64,000 nucleotides of DNA from Dyella_B humi (lineage in GTDB: Bacteria; Pseudomonadota; Gammaproteobacteria; Xanthomonadales; Rhodanobacteraceae), in assembly GCF_044904605.1 (NCBI RefSeq), contig NZ_JADIKI010000020.1, positions 1-64,000 of the forward strand, read 5' to 3'. The notes under the pieces were generated by a model. It made no database searches, was not told the DNA's origin, and saw nothing but the letters and a program-made list of their open reading frames with translations. The position numbers and the translations under genes were made by a program. Below, in pieces: positions 1-7,909 of the stretch; within the stretch, counting starts at the first letter, position 1, and each line of letters starts with the position of its first letter.

Positions 1-461
1 GTGGGGTGGCCACGGCGACCAGTTACATCCTGCAGGAGAACGTCAACGGTGCGGGGTGGACCACGGTGCAGTCGAGTGGTGCAACGAGTTGGAACACCAG
101 TGGTCGCGGCAACGGGACGTATCAATACCAAGTCCAGGCATGCAACGGTGGGGGATGCAGCGGTTGGAGCAACCAGGTTACCGAGACGGTTGCGCTGATT
201 CCCGCAACGCCAGCCATCACAGTGAAAGAAAGCCGCCCAGGCACCAATGTTGTTGCATCGTTCACTTGGACCGCAGAGTCCAATGCAACGTCTTACACAT
301 TTCAAGAACTGGTTGGGACCACGGTTTCGACCATGTATTCGGGACCCAATACTTCTTACTCAACAGGCTTTCCCCCCAGCCAAATCGGGACGCGCTCCGC
401 ACGGGTGGAAGCATGCAATAGCTCCGGGTGTTCGCCTTGGGGCGGTTGGGTGCAGTTTTGA
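1..461 (+). CDS. C-terminal part of secreted FN3-repeat (RHS-associated) protein, cut by window edge
   Basis: The frame is open from base 3 with no start in view and stops at TGA 459-461, so only about 152 C-terminal residues are visible. They form two consecutive fibronectin type III/Ig-like modules. Each ends with a paired-cysteine strand (VQACNGGGCSGW, then VEACNSSGCSPW), and the first has the T-S-Y-x-L-Q-E strand seen in large exported repeat proteins. Such modules commonly sit in very large surface or RHS/YD-repeat proteins; that the missing part is one is inferred from the RHS genes just downstream. A 205 bp gap separates it from the FG-GAP gene on the same strand. No catalytic motif is seen. 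Confidence 0.6.
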   Translation, partial: GVATATSYILQENVNGAGWTTVQSSGATSWNTSGRGNGTYQYQVQACNGGGCSGWSNQVTETVALIPATPAITVKESRPGTNVVASFTWTAESNATSYTFQELVGTTVSTMYSGPNTSYSTGFPPSQIGTRSARVEACNSSGCSPWGGWVQF

Positions 462-666
462 TGCCACTGTAGCTTCGGCGATGAAGATGTCATCGCCGAT
501 GGCGCATTGCTGTCACGCTCATGCATGAGGTCCAAGCCATACACGCGATCACGCAGGCATATCCAAGGGTGTCGGGTAACGCATCAAGGTCACAACTCTT
601 CAGGTTCGCTACGTAGAGAAAAGTTCGTACATCCGTGTCAAGGGTGCTCATCATTTCGGGGGGAGT

Positions 667-1776
667 ATGCGTAAACAACGGTGGTTGAAGGTGGTGGGTG
701 TTTTGGTCGTTCTATTTGGGCCAGTTTCGGTCTCTGCGCAGACTGTCAGCTTCGACACCTTGCCTGCATTGCGCGTCACAACACCCGTTCCCTCCGGTCT
801 ACACGTGCCCGGCGACATGGATGGCAATGGCGTATCCGATGTGCTGTTGTTCAATCCGACAACCAGTCAACTCCAATCTTGGCTGATGAACACCAACGAT
901 GCCAATGGCGCCGTCACCAAGCTCAGCGCGCACACATACAACGTGACGCAGGGTTATTTCGTGGGCGCTGTTGGCGATTTCAATGGGGACGGCCTGGCGG
1001 ACCTGGTCTTCACCAGCAGCAATCATGATCTCTATCTGTGGACCAACAATGGACAGGGTGGCTTCACCTCCACGCAGATCGACTCCTATCCGTCGGGATG
1101 GACGCTGATGGGTGCGGGTGATGTAGACGGTGATGGCCAAGACGATCTGCTCTGGTTGAACACCTCGACATGCCAGTTCAGCTACTGGTTGATGAAGAAT
1201 GGCGTTCACGTCGAATCGAACACCATCAACATCACCTGCGGTTACTATCCGATTTCGATCGGGTATTACACCCCATCGAATCGCGTGTCGATCATTTGGA
1301 CGAGTGCCGCGCAGGATCTGTATATCTGGGATAGCGCAGGCAACCAATTCACACCGTACTCGTTCGGCAAGTACGGTCCGGGCAGCACCATGGTTGCATT
1401 GGGTGGCGGCTACGAAGGCTCCCTGATGAGCCTGATCTATATCGCATCCAACCAGACGGCCTTTGGTCTCGAACTGGATCGCACCTTCAACGAGATCGGT
1501 CAGCAAACGCTGTGGCAAACCACCGAATGGTGGCTCGATAGCAGCTATCAGCTTCCCTGGAGTTCGGCCGGTTTCCTCATCGAGGGGCGAGGCACCAACA
1601 TGACCGGCGTGATCTACCAGCATGGATCGGCGCAGCTTGAGGTGTGTCCGCCATTGGGTGGCAGCGGCTATGAAAGCACGCCTGCACCGATGCCTTACAC
1701 GTGTCCGAGCTTTTCGATTCCTTCGGGCTGGAAGGTCATTGGAGCCATGGCGAATGGCATCGTTCCGGGCGGCTAG
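667..1776 (+). CDS. Exported FG-GAP/VCBS repeat protein
   Basis: 369 residues. Residues 1-24 form a signal peptide (basic start, hydrophobic core, VSA before Q25), so the protein is exported. Three aspartate-rich calcium-type loops of FG-GAP/VCBS blades are readable: DMDGNGVSD at about 50, DFNGDGLAD at about 104 and DVDGDGQDD at about 152. Each is followed by a D-L-x-(L/F)-x-(W/N) strand. Later blades keep W-rich strands but lose the acidic loop. This indicates a beta-propeller, a fold used for adhesion and found in SpvB/TcdB-like partners of RHS toxins. A G-rich ribosome site (ggggggag) lies just before the ATG. It sits between an FN3 protein and mini-RHS genes, so a role in that surface or toxin locus is plausible but inferred. 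Confidence 0.75.
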   Translation: MRKQRWLKVVGVLVVLFGPVSVSAQTVSFDTLPALRVTTPVPSGLHVPGDMDGNGVSDVLLFNPTTSQLQSWLMNTNDANGAVTKLSAHTYNVTQGYFVGAVGDFNGDGLADLVFTSSNHDLYLWTNNGQGGFTSTQIDSYPSGWTLMGAGDVDGDGQDDLLWLNTSTCQFSYWLMKNGVHVESNTINITCGYYPISIGYYTPSNRVSIIWTSAAQDLYIWDSAGNQFTPYSFGKYGPGSTMVALGGGYEGSLMSLIYIASNQTAFGLELDRTFNEIGQQTLWQTTEWWLDSSYQLPWSSAGFLIEGRGTNMTGVIYQHGSAQLEVCPPLGGSGYESTPAPMPYTCPSFSIPSGWKVIGAMANGIVPGG

Positions 1777-1842
1777 TTTCCATAAGTGTTGTCAGCGCTC
1801 ATCGATCATTCGTTGCGAAATTGGCAAATAAGGACGTTACAC

Positions 1843-2886
1843 ATGGTTACCCATAAGAAGCGGCAAATACGAAAGTCCATAGGGACTTTGCTGCACTGGT
1901 TGGCGCTGAGTTTGCTGTTTGTTGGCACGCATGCACTTGCGCAGACGGGCGGAACGGTCACGTATGTCTACACGGATCCGCAGGGCACGCCTCTCGCAGA
2001 GACGGATGCGAGCGGCAATATCACCGCGACATTCGAGTACACGCCTTATGGAACCTATGCGCCGCAAGGTACATCGACGCCTGGTGCTGCCCCCAAAGGT
2101 CCTGGATACACCGGCCATGTGAATGATCCGGAAACCAACCTCGTTTACATGCAAGCGAGGTATTACGATCCGGTGACGGGGCATTTCTTGAGCACGGATC
2201 CTGCCAAGCCAGCGGCAGGCGATGCGTTCAACTTCAATCGATACGCGTACGTCAATAACAACCCCATTATGGGGTTGGATCCCACGGGTATGGACACCGA
2301 GTGTGGCTCAGGGTGCATGATGATGCGCCGACTATCCGATTATTTTTCCGGTGTTGGCAGAGCCATCTTAGGCGGTTCAAGCGGGATGCCAACGAGCCAG
2401 CATGGGCCGTTAGGTCAGGCACAGACAGCCATTACCTACATGAACGGCGCTGTCAATGAGGATTTAGCCTCTGCATCTGCGGCAGTCGCGCCAGTGGCTG
2501 ATGCTGTGCCAGGGATGACGCTTGTCGGCTGTGCTGACGGTGAGCATTGCGGTGGCGGCGATTTGATCATGGGTGGCCTGTCAATTTTGCCTGGCGAAGG
2601 CATCGAGGCAGAGGCAGCGACTACCATTGGTCGCGAAATCAAGCTGGTAGACGGCTTTTATCAGGCCGAAGGGTCGGCCTTCAAGTTCTCAAAGTATTAC
2701 TACAACAAGCTATGGTCTACCGGTCGTGGTGCTCCCTTCTTGCAAGCGGAAGAGGTCCTCAATACCGCCAAAACGATTGCCCCTGATCGCAAAGCAGGCT
2801 TCAATCGCTACGTCAATGATGCGTTTGAGATGATCTATAACCCGACCACCAAAGAAGTGTGGCACCTGCAACCAACCGGAAAGTGA
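1843..2886 (+). CDS. Mini-RHS protein: signal peptide, RHS core, C-terminal tip (putative toxin)
   Basis: 347 residues from the ATG at 1843, chosen because AAGGA (1830-1834) lies 8 bases upstream and a signal peptide follows (residues 1-33, cleavage after ALA). Residues 40-149 are an RHS repeat-associated core: YVYTDPQGTPLAETD, a Y-T-P-Y-G motif, MQARYYDPVTGHFLSTDP, and a closing NRYAYVNNNPI..LDPTG. Everything after DPTG (about 200 residues) is unique to this copy and ends in a basic/aromatic domain with KYYYNKLW, GFNRYVNDAFEMIYNP and WHLQP. In RHS systems this position holds the toxin. I cannot assign the toxin family. Missing are the many YD repeats that normally build the RHS shell. A small gene begins 4 bases after the stop, the usual immunity position. 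Confidence 0.75.
   Translation: MVTHKKRQIRKSIGTLLHWLALSLLFVGTHALAQTGGTVTYVYTDPQGTPLAETDASGNITATFEYTPYGTYAPQGTSTPGAAPKGPGYTGHVNDPETNLVYMQARYYDPVTGHFLSTDPAKPAAGDAFNFNRYAYVNNNPIMGLDPTGMDTECGSGCMMMRRLSDYFSGVGRAILGGSSGMPTSQHGPLGQAQTAITYMNGAVNEDLASASAAVAPVADAVPGMTLVGCADGEHCGGGDLIMGGLSILPGEGIEAEAATTIGREIKLVDGFYQAEGSAFKFSKYYYNKLWSTGRGAPFLQAEEVLNTAKTIAPDRKAGFNRYVNDAFEMIYNPTTKEVWHLQPTGK
1871..2170 (+). repeat. 300 bp direct repeat, copy 1 (RHS leader plus core)
   Basis: This segment encodes the signal peptide and the first part of the RHS core. It recurs without indels at 4589-4888; counting by eye gives about 21 differences in 300 (about 93% identity). The upstream flanks of the two copies are unrelated, so the left boundary is sharp at the gaaagtccat sequence. 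Similarity fades just past the RYYDP codons, where the sequences diverge into different tips. Confidence 0.9.
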
Positions 2887-2890
2887 TCCC

Positions 2891-3322
2891 ATGTTCAATC
2901 AAATCCTGCTGCTTATTTATCGTCTTTTCCTTCACAGAGGGGGGCGAAAGATCAATTGGATGGAGCAATATCTCGGTTACGACGGTAGGGCTGCACTTTC
3001 TTCTGACGACATTGAGAATGAGTCGAGTGCGTACGAGACCATTTTTTCGGAAGAGCATCGACCAAAGTTAGAGCGGCTTTATCTGGACTTGCTAAACGAA
3101 ATGGACGGAGTCCCTTACCCGCAGTGCGGGGATGTGTTGGAAGCCCTGACATTTATACAAGAAATTTCGGCTACTGCGCTATGGAAATACCACCAAAGTG
3201 TGGGAACAGTGATTGAAGAATTCGTGAGGGACTTTGATCGCCTGGACGTTCCTGACGAGCGTGCTCGCCTTTATGAAAAAGCGCAAAATACTGGCGGCAA
3301 AGGGACGTCATCTCATTGCTGA
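2891..3322 (+). CDS. Candidate immunity protein of the mini-RHS toxin
   Basis: 143 residues. It starts 4 bases after the RHS stop codon, with GGAAAG inside the end of the RHS gene as ribosome site. It is acidic (many D/E, for example SSDDIENESSAYETIFSEEH), helical in character, and has no signal peptide or recognised domain. Small acidic proteins immediately downstream of an RHS tip are usually cytoplasmic immunity proteins; the assignment rests on position and charge only. An internal ATG at 2960 is an alternative start that would remove the more hydrophobic N-terminal stretch. Confidence 0.5.
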   Translation: MFNQILLLIYRLFLHRGGRKINWMEQYLGYDGRAALSSDDIENESSAYETIFSEEHRPKLERLYLDLLNEMDGVPYPQCGDVLEALTFIQEISATALWKYHQSVGTVIEEFVRDFDRLDVPDERARLYEKAQNTGGKGTSSHC

Positions 3323-3412
3323 CACACTGCATGGTAATTCTGTGCTAAGTACTCGCTCTGTTTATTTGTATCGATTGACGACAATGACGACACCCCTAGT
3401 GGGGAAAGTTCC

Positions 3413-3820
3413 ATGAAAGCTACGGATACGACGGAAGAGACACCAGCTCTTTCCCTTGGTTGGATCGTTGGTGGCTCAACCTTGGCTAACAAGCCATGGG
3501 ATGATGCGATTAGAGATTTAGCTATTCGTATCGATGAGGCAAGTCAGGGTGTTGAAGCACCTTTGAATCTAAATGTCGTGTTTCAGGTTCCTGGGAACAT
3601 GTTGAAGCCGGAGTTTGTTGGAGTCCGCACGGGTAGCTTTTCCAAGGCGAGAGCTTTGCTAATGGTCCAGGTCGCGGTGCCCGAAGAAGTATCATCAAAC
3701 CCGACGATCTACCTTAAAAGTACAATTCATGCTGCCATTGATGAAGCGGCTCGATGGGCAGTGAAACGCAAAAAGCCGATCGATGTTTCCAAGCTGCTTT
3801 ACATACTTGATCGAGCGTAA
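3413..3820 (+). CDS. Hypothetical protein in RHS accessory region (possible second immunity protein)
   Basis: 135 residues with a good ribosome site (GGGGAAAG) before the ATG at 3413. No signal peptide, membrane segment or known motif is visible. The sequence alternates beta-like stretches (LNLNVVFQVPG, ALLMVQVAVPEEV) with a C-terminal helix-rich end rich in K/R, consistent with a small cytoplasmic alpha/beta protein. It lies between two RHS cassettes, a place where spare immunity genes collect. I do not recognise the family. Confidence 0.5.
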   Translation: MKATDTTEETPALSLGWIVGGSTLANKPWDDAIRDLAIRIDEASQGVEAPLNLNVVFQVPGNMLKPEFVGVRTGSFSKARALLMVQVAVPEEVSSNPTIYLKSTIHAAIDEAARWAVKRKKPIDVSKLLYILDRA

Positions 3821-3888
3821 TCAAGAATAAGAAAAGAGGGGAGGCGGGACAGAGAAAGCCGGGCGGAGCTAATCAAATTGAAAAACGC

Positions 3889-4518
3889 ATGACTTACCCG
3901 ACCATACAGCCTCCTTTTACGTTGGACTTTCCCCGAATGTCCAAACGCGAATTGGCCGATTACCAAGAGTGGTTTCTTGATATTTTGCCGGAACGCATTC
4001 GTATCCTTGAAGATACCGTACGGACCACGCCCGGGTTTGAGCGCTGGCGTGCGGACGAAACTCCCGATTCCCTTGATACTTTGGGTGAATGGCTTCCCAC
4101 TCAAGTTGAAACACGCGCCCGTACATCCGAAGAGTTGGCGCAGGTGCGAGAGCAAATGCAACCCCAATTTAGAGACATACTCCCCGTCCAGGCTTGGGAG
4201 CTAACCAATCGTACTTATTCGCTGGCGATGGACGGTGGTATGTATCTTGGACAGGTGATGCTCCGGACGCACCCGGAACGCCTGCAATGGGGCCAGGATC
4301 TGCGAGATCGTCGAAATGTGGACTATGGTCAGGTGGTGATTGTTGGTACAGGTGTGGTCCCAATGAACACTGTTGGGTTTCTTGTGGGCATTGCTCAAAA
4401 TTTCGTGCGGAAGACAGGAAAGAGAGACCTTCGCGCCATGTATGACATCTGGTCAGGTCCCGAGTCGGGTTTGTTTGTCCCTCCTCCCGTCAAGAAAGCT
4501 CGCAAACCGCGTAGCTGA
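3889..4518 (+). CDS. Hypothetical protein between the two RHS cassettes
   Basis: 209 residues, cytoplasmic by appearance: no signal peptide, charged throughout, with a basic tail (PPPVKKARKPRS). N-terminal half is acidic/helical (RELADYQEWFLDILPERIRILEDTV); the middle holds LAMDGGMYLGQVMLRTHPERLQW, resembling immunity-like folds that read 'exists on the genome beside a toxin', but I cannot name a family. The ribosome site is weak (AAATTGAAAAACGC). Position 70 bases before the second RHS copy suggests it belongs to a lost or displaced tip of the cassette array; this is inference. Confidence 0.45.
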   Translation: MTYPTIQPPFTLDFPRMSKRELADYQEWFLDILPERIRILEDTVRTTPGFERWRADETPDSLDTLGEWLPTQVETRARTSEELAQVREQMQPQFRDILPVQAWELTNRTYSLAMDGGMYLGQVMLRTHPERLQWGQDLRDRRNVDYGQVVIVGTGVVPMNTVGFLVGIAQNFVRKTGKRDLRAMYDIWSGPESGLFVPPPVKKARKPRS

Positions 4519-4588
4519 TGATCGGTCTTATCCATTAAGGATGGAAAGCAGCCGGCACGGATTCTGCATTTATCCGTTCGCTAGGTAT

Positions 4589-4888
4589 GAAAGTCCATAG
4601 GGACTTTGCTGCGCTGGTTGGCGCTGAGTTTGCTGTTTGCCGGCACGCATGCGTTTGCGCAGACGGGCGGTACGGTGACTTACGTCTATACCGACCCGCA
4701 GGGAACACCTCTCGCAGAGACGGATGCGAGCGGCAATATCACCGCGACATTCGAGTACACGCCTTATGGAACCTATGCGCCGCAAGGTACGTCGACGCCT
4801 GGTGCTGCCCCCAAAGGTCCTGGATACACCGGCCATGTGAATGATCCAGAGACGAATCTCGTCTACATGCAAGCGCGGTATTACGATC
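4589..4888 (+). repeat. 300 bp direct repeat, copy 2 (RHS leader plus core)
   Basis: Second copy of 1871-2170, about 93% identical with no indels. It begins one base after an unrelated flank, so the ATG and first nine codons of copy 1 are missing. An in-frame TGA (4588-4590) replaces the codon before K-S-I-G. Confidence 0.9.
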
Positions 4889-5564
4889 CAGCAACAGGAC
4901 GTTTTCTAAGTGTAGATTCTGTCAAACCAGTTGCGGCAGATAAGTTCAACTTCAACAGGTTTGCATATGCCAACGATAATCCTGAGCGCTACACGGACCC
5001 TACGGGGCGATGCATTGGAGGCCATGCTGGCCAAGATGAGCCTTGTGATCCAACTCCAACGATGCAGCGGCCGACTCCTCCGCCCCCTGCAGTAAGCCCA
5101 GAGGTACAGAGAATGAGGGATGCATCGGATAAGCGAGGTGGAACGTCCATTCATCAGGTTGCTTCTTCATCTAGCAACTCAGAAAGTGGTGGTTTTTCAT
5201 TTAGTGGGGCTCTTGTTGGATCGCCAACGATAAATGCTTCCGCCATGTACGCATATGGTGGCGGCATACAAGTTCAAAAATCTCTCTATCACGACGATGA
5301 CAAAGTCAGTATTGTTACACCTGCACTCGGCGCAAATGCATCCGTAGACGCCAAATTATTGGAAATTACCTATAGGGGGCGAACGCTCAAGAAGGGCCTT
5401 TGAGCTTTACCGCAGGTGGGGAGGTTGAATACCACGAGGTATTGGGTGGACGCCTTTCCTTTGGATACTCGCTGCCATCAACGTTTCAATTAACTTTGGA
5501 TGGTGGTGTTGGCGCGGGCGCTGGATTCCATCTATATTCTGTAGATTGGCAGCCTAACAAATAG
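4606..5564 (+). pseudogene. Second mini-RHS cassette: truncated leader, frameshifted tip
   Basis: The first usable in-frame start is TTG 4606, giving LRWLALSLLFAGTHAFAQ (a signal peptide) and then the same RHS core as 1843-2886, closing at YTDPTG. The tip is different: a proline-rich linker (PTPPPPAVSP), a Ser/Asn stretch, then beta-like sequence. The frame stops at TGA 5401-5403. From the run of five G at 5375-5379, the -1 frame continues as GANAQEGPLSFTAGGEVEYHE and on through LSFGYSLPSTFQLTLDGG to TAG 5562-5564, clearly coding-like and rich in beta strands. One extra G would restore a product of about 319 residues. It is broken or phase-variable, or there is a sequencing error; the orphan-cassette state fits the truncated 5' end. 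Confidence 0.7.
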
Positions 5565-5575
5565 AGGATATAGCA

Positions 5576-5890
5576 ATGTCTATTTTAAAAATAGGAGTTG
5601 GTTGGTTTTTTTTAATAACGTCTGTATTGTATTTTGTGTTTTTGATTAATTTCGTCCGTGATTTAAAGAAAAATCAGCAAAATTACTGGAAAGAGATTGG
5701 TGATCCAAGTAATACGGATTTGGTTGGACAGGTCAAGATATTGAGATTGATTTTTTATCCCGGTGTATTTCCTGCGAATATAATTGGTAATTATAAAAAG
5801 AAAATTGTGCTGATTCGATTGTTTGCAGCACTCGCCTTGCTTGGATTTGCGTCGATGTGCTTGATGATTACTATTTGCGTATATGATTAA
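5576..5890 (+). CDS. Small AT-rich membrane protein (possible immunity protein)
   Basis: 104 residues. AGAGGA lies 7 bases before the ATG, and the gene starts 11 bases after the repaired RHS reading frame. Two clear hydrophobic helices are visible, IGVGWFFLITSVLYFVFLINFV near the N-terminus and LIRLFAALALLGFASMCLMITICV at the C-terminus, separated by a charged K/N-rich loop. Base composition is distinctly more AT-rich than the rest of the window, a sign of transfer. A membrane immunity protein matching the second RHS tip is a reasonable guess from position; no family was recognised. Confidence 0.6.
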   Translation: MSILKIGVGWFFLITSVLYFVFLINFVRDLKKNQQNYWKEIGDPSNTDLVGQVKILRLIFYPGVFPANIIGNYKKKIVLIRLFAALALLGFASMCLMITICVYD

Positions 5891-5920
5891 GGTTAATTGA
5901 GACAACAATAAAGGGGCGGA

Positions 5921-6253
5921 GTGCTTTTTTTGATTGCTCTCGTCAGGTTAACAAAAAAAGTACTTTTACCCCTTTTCCGATCTCACAGGCAGTTTATGAA
6001 AGTGAAATCGAACCGTGCGTACCTACTGTTCCAGGTTGCGTCGGGATTGCTCTTCATGTTCATTGGCATGGCATTCCCGATCTATATCTACAAACAATAT
6101 GGGTTCTCATATGGAAACGTCTATGATCACGGAAGTCATGTTGTAGGTCAGGTTAGGTACATCTGGTTGGGTCTTGGACTTGGATGCATGGCCTTCGTTG
6201 GAGGTGCAATCCAATTTAGATTGGCGAGATTCCATCTAAAAAATGACCGATAA
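5921..6253 (+). CDS. Small membrane protein of unknown function
   Basis: 110 residues from GTG 5921 (preceded by AAGGGGCGGA); ATG 5996 is an alternative giving 85 residues. Two hydrophobic helices are visible, LLFQVASGLLFMFIGMAFPIYIY and YIWLGLGLGCMAFVGGAIQF, with a basic C-terminus (RLARFHLKNDR). AT-rich like its upstream neighbour, 30 bases away and probably co-transcribed with it. Function unknown; position suggests accessory cargo or immunity. Confidence 0.55.
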   Translation: MLFLIALVRLTKKVLLPLFRSHRQFMKVKSNRAYLLFQVASGLLFMFIGMAFPIYIYKQYGFSYGNVYDHGSHVVGQVRYIWLGLGLGCMAFVGGAIQFRLARFHLKNDR

Positions 6254-6320
6254 AAAACGTGATGTCGTTTCGAATTGTTCGATCAAACACAGTGATCATT
6301 CATAACGAAGGTGCCTGATC

Positions 6321-6884
6321 ATGTCTGCCTTGCAACCGGAGCTTAGGAGCGGTGAAGTGTTGCTTTGGCACGGTGCGCCACGAGGGGGCATCCACTTCCG
6401 ACGAACTGATTGGTTGGCCATTCCTTTTGGTTTGGTGTGGTGCGTTTGCGCGTTTTTTGGGGAATATTCAGCGATCAAATCGGGGGCTCCAATCTTTTCA
6501 ATACTGTTTGGCCTTCCAGTTGTGATTGTCGGCCTTGAGATACTGGTTGGGCGTTTCATTCGTGATGCTCTAGAGCGCAGAAAAACCACGTATTGGGTAA
6601 CAAATAAGCGTGCGATTATCGCCCTTACAGCGGCTGGGGATCGTAAGATTACAAGTATTCCATTCGCCGAACTACGTAAAGTTGATGTTATCGAGAGAGC
6701 TGATCTGAGTGGCTCGATTTACTTCGAAAGAACCGTGAAAGAGCCGGGTCTGGCGGCGATGCCACGTTGGTTCATGACGGCCGCCTATTCGTCGACTGAG
6801 TTCGAACCTGTCGATAATGTGCGTGCGATTTACGAAGTAATTCTTCAGGCCAAGCAGTCCGAGCAAGGTCCCGCGTACAAATAA
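6321..6884 (+). CDS. Membrane protein with PH-like domain
   Basis: 187 residues with GAAGGTG before the ATG. Two hydrophobic helices (about residues 30-50 and 55-75) are followed by a cytoplasmic module beginning YWVTNKRAIIAL, a strand pattern of bacterial pleckstrin-homology domains (YxVTNxRxI), then strands around SIPFAELRKVDVIER and GSIYFER. Such proteins are membrane-anchored bPH proteins of unknown role. Its stop codon lies two bases before an S9-peptidase gene remnant, marking the right edge of the inserted RHS accessory block. Confidence 0.6.
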   Translation: MSALQPELRSGEVLLWHGAPRGGIHFRRTDWLAIPFGLVWCVCAFFGEYSAIKSGAPIFSILFGLPVVIVGLEILVGRFIRDALERRKTTYWVTNKRAIIALTAAGDRKITSIPFAELRKVDVIERADLSGSIYFERTVKEPGLAAMPRWFMTAAYSSTEFEPVDNVRAIYEVILQAKQSEQGPAYK

Positions 6885-6886
6885 AT

Positions 6887-7009
6887 GGGTCTACGTGGGC
6901 TACCCCCGAAGGGCACGGCTTTTACAAGGAAGAGAATCTCGTGGACATGTACAACCACGTGCAGGGCTTTCTCGAAAAAAACATCGGGCCTGGCGTGCAA
7001 GCGAACTAA
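6887..7009 (+). pseudogene. C-terminal remnant of an S9 (prolyl oligopeptidase/DPP IV) peptidase
   Basis: In frame 2 the bases read ..ATPEGHGFYKEENLVDMYN, then HVQGFLEKNIGPGVQAN, ending at TAA 7007-7009. E-G-H-G-F-Y-K-E-E-N and the closing F-L-E-K-N-I-G-P are the hallmark end of S9 family peptidases, including the catalytic-triad histidine. There is no start codon or upstream catalytic domain; the preceding bases belong to the PH-like gene. The remnant shows that the accessory block replaced or split a chromosomal peptidase gene. A perfect 9 bp hairpin (7035-7043 with 7050-7058) lies just downstream. Confidence 0.7.
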
Positions 7010-7034
7010 CGGTCTGAAACAATTCCCTCAGCAG

Positions 7035-7058
7035 ATCTTCGGCAGGGACGCCGAAGAT
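7035..7058. terminator. Hairpin downstream of S9 peptidase remnant
   Basis: ATCTTCGGC (7035-7043) pairs perfectly with GCCGAAGAT (7050-7058) around a 6-base loop. No U-run follows, so it is a stem-loop of uncertain function, most simply the old terminator of the peptidase gene. Confidence 0.4.
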
Positions 7059-7147
7059 TCAAGCGACGAGCTAAATGACGCTTAGCTGGACGCCCGCTTC
7101 CGCAATCCAGAGCAGGCACAAATAGGGACACCCGAAAGGCCATACGC

Positions 7148-7702
7148 ATGCAACGCAACGTCAAAGAATGCTCCGAGATGATCGTGGAGGGCCTTGGCCT
7201 ACCCAGCTATGTCTTTGCGAAGCGGTTTCGATCGCACCTCTTCTTTGACTCTGGACTAGGCTATCCCGAACTGACGCAAGCCATTCGTGAATTGGTGGCA
7301 CCATGCCTCGGTCCAGACACAAAGATTGCGGTGTTTTCAACCCATACGCGCGCGTTCCTGGGCTGGCTTGAGGTGGCTGATGATTGGCCGTCGCTAGTCG
7401 AAGGAATGATTCAACGCATGTGGGACGAAGGTGATCATGGGGGCATGTTATGGGTGGACGCTGCTGGTCGCGTGGCTGTCTACCAGTGGCGGCCGGTTGA
7501 CCTTGGAGTCGTGGCCTTGGATGCCCGTGTTGATTGGCACGTGAAACTCAACGAAAGCGGCGACCCGTACTTCGCTACAGATCATTTCTTTGGTGCGGCG
7601 GCTCTTGAGCTTTTATTGGCGGACAAGAGCGAGCGTGGCTTGTCGATGGCCCATGCGTCAGGGCGTGAATTTCTCGAGGAGTTGATGAGGAACTACACCT
7701 GA
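7148..7702 (+). CDS. Hypothetical cytoplasmic protein
   Basis: 184 residues with GAAAGG before the ATG. No signal peptide or membrane helix. Sequence alternates helices and strands and is rich in W, H and acidic residues (GDHGGMLWVDAAGRVAVYQWRPVDLG; HFFGAAALELLLADKSERG). No catalytic motif recognised. It lies between the peptidase remnant and the IS element in the RHS accessory region, so an orphan immunity gene is possible, but this rests on position only. Confidence 0.5.
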   Translation: MQRNVKECSEMIVEGLGLPSYVFAKRFRSHLFFDSGLGYPELTQAIRELVAPCLGPDTKIAVFSTHTRAFLGWLEVADDWPSLVEGMIQRMWDEGDHGGMLWVDAAGRVAVYQWRPVDLGVVALDARVDWHVKLNESGDPYFATDHFFGAAALELLLADKSERGLSMAHASGREFLEELMRNYT

Positions 7703-7778
7703 AGCGACAAAAGCCGGCCACGTCGGGTTCCGAGCCCGGTTCACGTCACGCGCATCGCAGCTGGAATCAAAAAATAAT

Positions 7779-7808
7779 GGGGTCAAAGTCTGAGGTTTCC
7801 CCACGTTT
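7779..7808 (+). repeat. IS4-family left terminal inverted repeat
   Basis: Begins GGGGTCAAAGTCTGAGG and ends CCCCACGTTT; 29/30 match to the reverse complement of 9119-9148. Confidence 0.9.
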
Positions 7809-7909
7809 CCCTTCGTGTAATCAACGATTTGCAACGATCCTGATTGGCATGACAGTGCGCGCATGGCGCATTCTTCAAGGCGACCAAGCCAAAAGAAGAG
7901 TGCCGACCC

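Noticed and set aside
799..1623. 274-codon minus-strand frame opposite the FG-GAP gene
   Set aside because: Shadow of a real GC-rich gene with a signal peptide and repeated calcium loops on the plus strand.
6885..7085. 66-codon plus-strand frame directly after the PH-like gene
   Set aside because: The other frame over the same bases carries the S9 peptidase end (EGHGFYKEEN), which explains the sequence; no ribosome site for this frame.
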